DNA from: CBDCUW01 sp965222745
GTDB taxonomy: Bacteria; Planctomycetota; Planctomycetia; Pirellulales; Pirellulaceae
Length of the DNA stretch: 64,000 nt
Assembly (NCBI GenBank): GCA_965222745.1
Contig: CBDCUW010000005.1
Coordinates: 1,674,001-1,738,000 of the forward strand
Reading direction: 5' to 3'
Shown here: one piece after another, positions 58,268-64,000 of the stretch
How the letters are laid out: every line of letters starts with the position of its first letter
Position numbering within the stretch: the stretch's first letter is position 1
Notes under the pieces: model-generated
Databases searched by the model: none
Told to the model about the DNA's origin: nothing
The model's input: only the letters and a program-made list of their open reading frames with translations
Program-made: the position numbers and the translations under genes

Positions 58268-59782
58268 ATGAAATTTAGTAGCGACGAAATCGCCTCGGTC
58301 TTGCAACAAGAGATCGAACAATTCGACAGTAAGATCGATGTCCGCGAAGTCGGTACCGTGCTGGAAGTCGGTGACGGTATCGCCCGCGTTTACGGTCTGT
58401 CGGGCGTGATGGCCGGTGAAATGGTTGAATTCCCCAACGGCGCCATCGGCCTGGCGTTCAACTTGGAGGAAACCTCGGTCGGGGTGATCATCCTGGGTGA
58501 TTACCTGTCGATCCAAGAGGGTGACGAGGTCAAGGCGCTGGGGACGCTGCTGAGCGTTCCCGCGGGCGATGCCGTGATGGGCCGCGTGCTCGATCCGCTG
58601 GGCAATCCGCTCGACGGCAAAGGGCCAGTGCAAACCGACGTCACTCGCCCCGTGGAAATCATCGCTACAGGGGTCGCCGAACGACAGCCCGTTTCCGAAC
58701 CGATGCAGACCGGAATCAAGGCGATCGACGCGATGACCCCGATCGGCCGCGGCCAGCGGGAACTGATCATCGGTGACCGCAAGACGGGCAAGACGGCGGT
58801 CGCGATCGACGCGATTTTGAACCAAAAAGAGACCGGCGTGAAATGTTTTTACGTCGCCATCGGCCAAAAGGACTCGGCGGTCGCCGGCGTGGTCGACGTG
58901 CTGGAGAAGTACGGGGCGATGGAATACACGACAGTGATCGTTGCCGGCGCTTCCGCACCGGCGCCGCTGCAATACGTCGCTCCCTATGCCGGCACGGCGA
59001 TGGCCGAGCACTTCATGTTCAACGGCGGCCATGCGTTGGTGGTCTATGACGACCTTTCCAAACAGGCCACCGCCTATCGGCAGATGAGTCTGTTGATGCG
59101 GCGGCCGCCGGGACGCGAAGCCTATCCGGGTGACGTTTTTTACTGCCACAGCCGGTTGCTGGAACGCTCGGCGAAGTTGTCGGACGCTCTGGGCGGCGGA
59201 TCGATCACCAGCTTACCGATCATCGAAACACTCGAAGGCGAAGTTTCCGCTTACATTCCTACCAACGTGATCTCGATCACCGACGGACAAATTTACCTGC
59301 AACCCGACCTGTTCTTTGCCGGAATCCGGCCGGCGATGAACGCCGGGATCTCGGTTTCCCGCGTCGGTGGTGCCGCCCAGGTCAAGGCGATGAAGAAAGT
59401 CGCCGGCGGTCTACGGCTTGACTTGGCGGCGTTCCGAGCTCTGGAAGCGTTCGCACAACTCGGTACCGACCTGGATGCCGCCACCCAGGCCCAGTTGGAT
59501 CGTGGTTACCGGATGGTGGAACTGCTCAAACAACCTCAGTACCAACCCAAGAGCGTCGCCGAACAGGTGCTCAGTTTGTATGCCGGTACCAAAGGTTTCA
59601 TCGATGACGTGCCGGTCAAAGCGGTGTCGCAGTGGGAATCCGATTTCCTGCAATTCGCCAGCGACAAACATGGCGACCTGGTCAGTTTGCTGAGCGAGAA
59701 GGCGGACCTGACCGACGAGATCGTCGAGAAAATCGAAGCCTGCATCAACGATTTCAAGAGCAACTACAAACCGGCCGAATAG
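58268..59782 (+). CDS. atpA: ATP synthase F1 subunit alpha
   Basis: 504 residues, normal length. Non-catalytic nucleotide-binding subunit of the F1 hexamer. Walker A is GDRKTGKTA, and conserved segments IARVYGLSGVMAGEMVEF, MTPIGRGQRELIIG, VVYDDLSKQATAYRQMSL, RRPPGREAYPGDVFY and GIRPAMNAGISVSRVGG are all present. The start ATG (58268) follows atpH by 62 bases. Confidence 0.98.
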   Translation: MKFSSDEIASVLQQEIEQFDSKIDVREVGTVLEVGDGIARVYGLSGVMAGEMVEFPNGAIGLAFNLEETSVGVIILGDYLSIQEGDEVKALGTLLSVPAGDAVMGRVLDPLGNPLDGKGPVQTDVTRPVEIIATGVAERQPVSEPMQTGIKAIDAMTPIGRGQRELIIGDRKTGKTAVAIDAILNQKETGVKCFYVAIGQKDSAVAGVVDVLEKYGAMEYTTVIVAGASAPAPLQYVAPYAGTAMAEHFMFNGGHALVVYDDLSKQATAYRQMSLLMRRPPGREAYPGDVFYCHSRLLERSAKLSDALGGGSITSLPIIETLEGEVSAYIPTNVISITDGQIYLQPDLFFAGIRPAMNAGISVSRVGGAAQVKAMKKVAGGLRLDLAAFRALEAFAQLGTDLDAATQAQLDRGYRMVELLKQPQYQPKSVAEQVLSLYAGTKGFIDDVPVKAVSQWESDFLQFASDKHGDLVSLLSEKADLTDEIVEKIEACINDFKSNYKPAE

Positions 59783-59845
59783 CTTCACACCCTGCTGGTC
59801 TTCACTTGATTGAATAAACTTCACCGCCATCGGAACGATTGATTC

Positions 59846-60736
59846 ATGGCTAATGCCCGCGCCCTTGATAAACGTCGCAAGTCCATTCGCAACATCCGCA
59901 AGATCACGCGGACGATGGAATTGATCGCCACGGCGCGCTACAAGAAAGCGATGGATCGCGCCGCGGCCGTGACCGCTTACACCGATCGCCTGTCAAGAAT
60001 TGTCAATTCGCTGGCCGCGGCGGGAACGGAAGTCGAACACCCGCTGCTGGAAAAACGCGACAATCCCTCCTCCGCCTGCGTGTTGGTGCTCAGCAGCAAC
60101 CGCGGTCTGTGCGGCGGCTACAACGCAAGTATTTTGCGAGCCACGTTGCCGCGGTTGGAGGAGCTGAAGGGTTCGATCGACGAGGTGGCCTGTGATGTCA
60201 GTGGCAAGCGGGGAATCAACGGCTTGAAGTTCCGCGGTGTGGACGCCGATCAGACCTACACCCAGTTTGAAGACCAACCGGCCTACGACGAAGTGGACAA
60301 GATCGCGTCGGCCTACCTGGAAAAGTACGTCACCGGCCAGGTTGACCGTTTGGATGTCGTCTACACGAAATTCATCAGCACCGCGCGGCAAGTGGCCACG
60401 ATTGAAACGCTGCTACCGCTCGGTTCCCTGGATGACGGAGAGAGCGACCAGCAGCAGGAAGGGGGCGGCAGTACGGGCGAGTATGAATTCCTGCCTTCGG
60501 CCGAAAGCATCTTGGAAGAGGTCGTTCCGACCAGTTTCAAAGCGAAACTTTTCAAATGCTTTTTGGACGCCGCCGTCAGCGAACAGGTCGCCCGAATGAT
60601 CGCCATGAAGGGGGCCACCGAAAGTGCCGGCGACATGATCAAACAACTTTCGATGACTTACAACCGCGCCCGTCAAAGCCAAATCACCGGCGAGATCATG
60701 GAGATCATCGGTGGTGTGGAAGCTTTGGAAAACTAG
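59846..60736 (+). CDS. atpG: ATP synthase F1 subunit gamma
   Basis: 296 residues. Central rotor shaft. The N-terminal helix KRRKSIRNIRKITRTMELIA with RYKKA and the C-terminal helix AGDMIKQLSMTYNRARQSQI are typical, as is the VLSSNRGLCGGYNASIL strand. No extra regulatory loop of the cyanobacterial type was seen; an insertion DGESDQQQEGGGSTG near residue 200 is Gln/Gly-rich and probably a surface loop. Confidence 0.97.
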   Translation: MANARALDKRRKSIRNIRKITRTMELIATARYKKAMDRAAAVTAYTDRLSRIVNSLAAAGTEVEHPLLEKRDNPSSACVLVLSSNRGLCGGYNASILRATLPRLEELKGSIDEVACDVSGKRGINGLKFRGVDADQTYTQFEDQPAYDEVDKIASAYLEKYVTGQVDRLDVVYTKFISTARQVATIETLLPLGSLDDGESDQQQEGGGSTGEYEFLPSAESILEEVVPTSFKAKLFKCFLDAAVSEQVARMIAMKGATESAGDMIKQLSMTYNRARQSQITGEIMEIIGGVEALEN

Positions 60737-60830
60737 TCGGCCGCCAGCAAACCCACGAATCGTCAGCGCTTAACGCAAAAACAAAACAGACAACACACAA
60801 GAACAGTCCTACTTCTTTTTCACCATCGCC

Positions 60831-62282
60831 ATGTCCACCGCAACCGAAAATACGACCGGCCGAGTCACCCAAGTCATCGGCTCGACCTTCGACATCGAAT
60901 TCCCCGAAGGCCACATGCCGCCCATTTACAACGCGGTTGAAATCAAGTCCGAGCACAAGGGCGTGAAGATCGACTTAGTTGGCGAAGTGCAACAGCACTT
61001 GGGTGGCGGACGTGTTCGGGCAATCGCCCTGGGCAGCACCGACGGCATGATGCGAGGCATGGAGGTCATCGACTCCGGCAAACCGGTTACGGTGCCCGTG
61101 GGAACAGCCACGTTGGGCCGCGTGTTCAACGTGCTGGGCAACGAGATCGACGAACGTGGCCCGGTCGAAGCCGACGACCACATGCCGATTCACCGCGAAG
61201 CTCCGCCAGTCAACGAACTGTCGACTAACACTGAGGTGTTCGAGACGGGCATCAAGGTGGTTGACCTGCTGACCCCCTTTGTCCGTGGTGGAAAAGCGGG
61301 CCTGTTCGGTGGTGCCGGTTTGGGCAAAACGGTGATTCTGACCGAACTGATCGCCCGAATCGCCAGTAGCCACGGCGGCTATTCGGTCTTTGCCGGCGTG
61401 GGCGAACGAACTCGCGAGGGAACGGACTTGTGGCTTGAAATGCAGGAAACGGCCATCGGCGACACCGGCCGCAAGGTGATCGAACAAACCTGCATGGTCT
61501 TTGGGCAAATGAACGAGCCGCCCGGATCGCGACTTCGCGTGGCACTTTCGGCGCTGACAATGGCCGAGTATTTCCGCGATTCGACCGGTGCCGACACGCT
61601 GCTGTTTATCGACAACATTTTCCGGTTCTCGCAAGCTGGTTCGGAAGTGTCGGCGCTGCTGGGCCGAATGCCATCGGCGGTCGGTTACCAGCCCACGCTG
61701 GCGACCGAGATGGGCGCGCTTCAGGAACGGATCACCAGTACCAAGAAGGGCGCGATCACGTCGGTGCAAGCGGTCTATGTGCCGGCGGACGATCCGACCG
61801 ATCCGGCCCCGGCAACGGCCTTCGGACAGCTGGACGCGTTCATTTATCTGGAACGATCGATTTCGGAAAAAGGAATTTATCCCGCCATCGACCCATTGGC
61901 CTCCAACTCGCGAATCCTGGACCCACAATACGTCGGTGACCGACATTACGAAATCGCTCGCCGCGTACAGACGATTTTGCAACGTTATCGCGAACTGCAA
62001 GACATCATCGCGATTCTTGGTGTCGATGAATTGAGCGAAGAGGACAAGATGATCGTCCACCGCGCTCGGCGAATCGAACGATTCATGAGCCAGCCGTTCC
62101 TGGTGGCCGAGGTCTTCACCGGCAAACCGGGTGAAATCACCCCGCTGACCGAAACGATTCGCAGCTTCGAAGAGATCTGTGACGGCAAGTGGGACCACCT
62201 GCCCGAACAAGCCTTCATGTACGTCGGAGCGATCGAACAGGCCGAAGCGGCGGCCAAGAAGATGGAAGAGGAGGCGAAGTAG
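60831..62282 (+). CDS. atpD: ATP synthase F1 subunit beta
   Basis: 483 residues. Catalytic subunit. Walker A is FGGAGLGKTVIL, the catalytic glutamate lies in AGVGERTREG, Walker B LLFIDNIFRFSQAGSEVS, and YVPADDPTDPAPATAF, ERSISEKGIYPAIDPL are standard. The ATG at 60831 is the first in a conserved position. All catalytic residues are visible. Confidence 0.98.
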   Translation: MSTATENTTGRVTQVIGSTFDIEFPEGHMPPIYNAVEIKSEHKGVKIDLVGEVQQHLGGGRVRAIALGSTDGMMRGMEVIDSGKPVTVPVGTATLGRVFNVLGNEIDERGPVEADDHMPIHREAPPVNELSTNTEVFETGIKVVDLLTPFVRGGKAGLFGGAGLGKTVILTELIARIASSHGGYSVFAGVGERTREGTDLWLEMQETAIGDTGRKVIEQTCMVFGQMNEPPGSRLRVALSALTMAEYFRDSTGADTLLFIDNIFRFSQAGSEVSALLGRMPSAVGYQPTLATEMGALQERITSTKKGAITSVQAVYVPADDPTDPAPATAFGQLDAFIYLERSISEKGIYPAIDPLASNSRILDPQYVGDRHYEIARRVQTILQRYRELQDIIAILGVDELSEEDKMIVHRARRIERFMSQPFLVAEVFTGKPGEITPLTETIRSFEEICDGKWDHLPEQAFMYVGAIEQAEAAAKKMEEEAK

Positions 62283-62284
62283 CC

Positions 62285-62671
62285 ATGTCTTTGCGCTGCA
62301 TTGTTGTGACCCCTGAACGAACCGAACTGGATCGGGAAGCGGAGTCCGTTTCGCTGCCGATGTTTGACGGCGAACTGGGCGTGTTGAAGGGCCGTGCTCC
62401 CTTGATCGGCCGGCTGGGCTTCGGGACGCTACGTCTGCAAACCGCTGCCGGGCCGGAGCGATATTACGTGGACGGCGGTTTTGCACAGGTCGAAGGGGAC
62501 GTGGTCAGCGTCTTGACCGGCCGCGCGATTCCCGTCGATCTGCTCGATCAGGAAGAGGCCCGGATGGCGCTGGACGACGCCAAGGAGATGCCGGGGGCGA
62601 CTCCCGAAGAGATGCAGCTGAAAGAAACCGCCCTGCGACGTGCTCGTGGACAATTAAGAGCCTCGCGTTGA
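62285..62671 (+). CDS. atpC: ATP synthase F1 subunit epsilon
   Basis: 128 residues from ATG 62285, two bases after atpD. The beta-sandwich starts LRCIVVTPERTELDREAESV and continues PMFDGELGVLKGRAPLIGRL and YYVDGGFAQVEGDVVSVL; the C-terminal helical hairpin starts near LDQEEARMALDDAKE. It couples the rotor and can inhibit ATP hydrolysis. Last gene of the operon. An in-frame upstream extension lies wholly within atpD and is not used. Confidence 0.95.
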   Translation: MSLRCIVVTPERTELDREAESVSLPMFDGELGVLKGRAPLIGRLGFGTLRLQTAAGPERYYVDGGFAQVEGDVVSVLTGRAIPVDLLDQEEARMALDDAKEMPGATPEEMQLKETALRRARGQLRASR

Positions 62672-62742
62672 TCGTGGGGCCTTTCCCCTGCACGAGCGGC
62701 TGCGTCGAGTCAGGAATGGTCCTGGTCGGCGATTCTGCGTCG

Positions 62743-63951
62743 TCATTTCAATCCCAATCCACTGGGACGCTGGGAAATCGCGCCTCGCACTCCCAGTTGC
62801 CTGGGGTCTCTTGCCACCTTGTCGGTGAAGATGCGGACGTCGTCCAGGATAGGGCGGACTCGCGCAGTGGCTTCCTCAATGTTGGTGATCGTGCGACGTA
62901 TCTGGTAGTAGATTTCGTCGTCTTCCAAGAATTGTTTTAGCGAACCGTCGCTGTTGTTGAGCGATCGTCCGAACGCTTCGACTTGAACCAGCGCACTATC
63001 CACACGATCCAGCGTATTTCTGACCTGGGCAACCAACTCGTCACTTTGATTGGCAAGCGGGGTGGTGAACTGCTCGATGTTTTCAAAGGTCCTTTGGACG
63101 CTGCCGACCGTTTCCTCCGCCGCCAGGCCAACCTGTTCGAACTGATTTCCCACCCGCTCGAAACTATCGAGCGTTTCCTGGGTCGCGTCCAAAGTCTCCT
63201 GAACGTTCTGCAACAGGTCGGGCAAACCGGCGAGAGCTTTTTCGAGGTTTTGCTGCGTTTCGGGATTGCCGACGATCGCTCGCACGTCGCGCATTGCCCC
63301 CTGAAACTCCTCCAGCGCCAGGATTGCTTCGTCGGCAACCTGGTTGACTTTTTCGTCGGTGCCGCCAACCGCCTGCCGAATCTCCATCGCCAACTGGTTG
63401 ACGCTTTCGCTTGCCTGGGCAATCGATTGGCCGGTCAATTTGATCACGCCGAAGGTCTCGGATAGATCATCCTGCATCTCCAGCAGACTGGGCGTCACCT
63501 TGCCGTAGTCAATCTTCTCCTCGATTCCACTGAAGGGCTGATCCAGAATCTGCAGATCGTCGCCCAAGTGTTCTAGCAGCTCCTCAGCGTCTCCCTTGAC
63601 GAACTCCACTTGCGCGTCACCTGACACAAGATTGCCGCTGCCGATTTGTGGGATGAACCGGTGGGTCAGGTCGTTGCGGTACTTCTGCTGCATTTCCAGC
63701 GTCACCAGCACACCTCCCTTGGGCAGCAACTCGATGTCGGCCACTCGGCCGATGCGAACACCGTCGCGAACCACCTTGGTATTCACGCCGATGCCTTGTG
63801 CCGAAGGAAACTCCACCAGCAGCCTGTAATCTCGACTGAGCACGCTGGGAACGGCGCCAAAAAGAAAGGTCAAAATGATGCCGATGCCAATGGCGGAAAT
63901 CACCAGCACGCCAACGCCGAATCGTAGCTTGTTCTCATCCATGACGCTCAC
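62743..63951 (-). CDS. mlaD: MlaD-type MCE-domain lipid transport protein
   Basis: 402 residues from the GTG at 63951, which overlaps the mlaF stop in GTGA; ATG 63942 is also possible. One membrane helix (FGVGVLVISAIGIGIILTFL) is followed by an MCE domain at about 40-120 (YRLLVEFPSAQGIGVNTKVV, GVRIGRVADIELLPKGGVLV). After that is a long helical region of about 200 residues, longer than in E. coli MlaD, possibly a coiled rod bridging the periplasm. It works with an MlaEF ATPase complex in lipid trafficking between membranes. Confidence 0.92.
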   Translation of the reverse strand: MSVMDENKLRFGVGVLVISAIGIGIILTFLFGAVPSVLSRDYRLLVEFPSAQGIGVNTKVVRDGVRIGRVADIELLPKGGVLVTLEMQQKYRNDLTHRFIPQIGSGNLVSGDAQVEFVKGDAEELLEHLGDDLQILDQPFSGIEEKIDYGKVTPSLLEMQDDLSETFGVIKLTGQSIAQASESVNQLAMEIRQAVGGTDEKVNQVADEAILALEEFQGAMRDVRAIVGNPETQQNLEKALAGLPDLLQNVQETLDATQETLDSFERVGNQFEQVGLAAEETVGSVQRTFENIEQFTTPLANQSDELVAQVRNTLDRVDSALVQVEAFGRSLNNSDGSLKQFLEDDEIYYQIRRTITNIEEATARVRPILDDVRIFTDKVARDPRQLGVRGAISQRPSGLGLK

Positions 63952-64000
63952 GCACTTTTCATTTCGTTGATTCGCTCACCCGCCTCGCCGCGAACAAACT
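63948..64000 (-). CDS. mlaF: MlaF-like ABC ATPase, last codons (partial)
   Basis: Only the last 16 codons lie in the window: FVRGEAGERINEMKSA and a TGA at 63950-63948. QFVxGxxxG endings are typical of MlaF-type ATPases. The overlap with mlaD supports an operon in the usual order. Calling by tail and position only. Confidence 0.65.
   Translation of the reverse strand, partial: FVRGEAGERINEMKSA

Overview
The window looks like a chromosomal segment of a planctomycete, most likely in or near the Pirellulaceae. That call rests on the gene families: a cytochrome-type DUF1549/DUF1553 protein beside a DUF1501 protein and a sulfatase, a LEPR-XLL surface-protein leader on a peroxidase, a Rho_N/DUF4912 protein, and intergenic space full of short palindromic repeats. 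No rRNA, tRNA, CRISPR array, integrase or insertion sequence was recognised. The species cannot be fixed from sequence alone.

Layout. 1-1859: end of enolase, a small membrane protein and thymidylate kinase. 2378-4912: a large animal-type haem peroxidase with calcium-repeat-like C-terminus. 5212-13191: a five-gene signalling run: TonB-dependent receptor, YfiR-like periplasmic protein, hybrid histidine kinase, REC-HD-GYP protein and REC-GGDEF-CBS protein, reading as an outer-membrane-to-c-di-GMP relay. 13207-16111 (minus): sugar ABC permease and double ATPase without a neighbouring binding protein. 16428-19432: a histidine kinase and a coiled-coil membrane protein. 19871-27353: type II secretion pseudopilin/assembly genes gspG-H-I-J-K-L-M. 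27572-30255: an ABC importer of the NMT1/THI5/taurine type. 30272-33544: a Ser/Thr kinase, a small membrane protein, a sugar-binding lipoprotein whose two halves are in swapped order, and a 65-residue YjfB-like protein. 33569-37503: TIM-barrel isomerase, sulfite reductase and folD. 37578-45673 (minus): SF2 helicase, ThuA-like protein, and a tightly coupled pair made of a gluzincin-type protease-like protein and a lysine-tailed metallo-beta-lactamase protein. 45925-53478: DUF1553, DUF1501, sulfatase, alpha/beta hydrolase and DUF4912 genes. 54355-62671: a complete F1Fo ATP synthase operon (atpZ/I-B-E-F-H-A-G-D-C). 62743-64000 (minus): mlaD and the end of mlaF.

The most unusual items are the apparent circular permutation of the ribose-type binding lipoprotein (31920-32996), the translationally coupled protease-like/MBL pair (41529-45673), the ATP synthase b subunit with a signal peptide and His/Asp-rich repeat, and several families of dispersed palindromes that sit directly behind stop codons. 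All functional statements come from reading motifs by eye; no database search was run.
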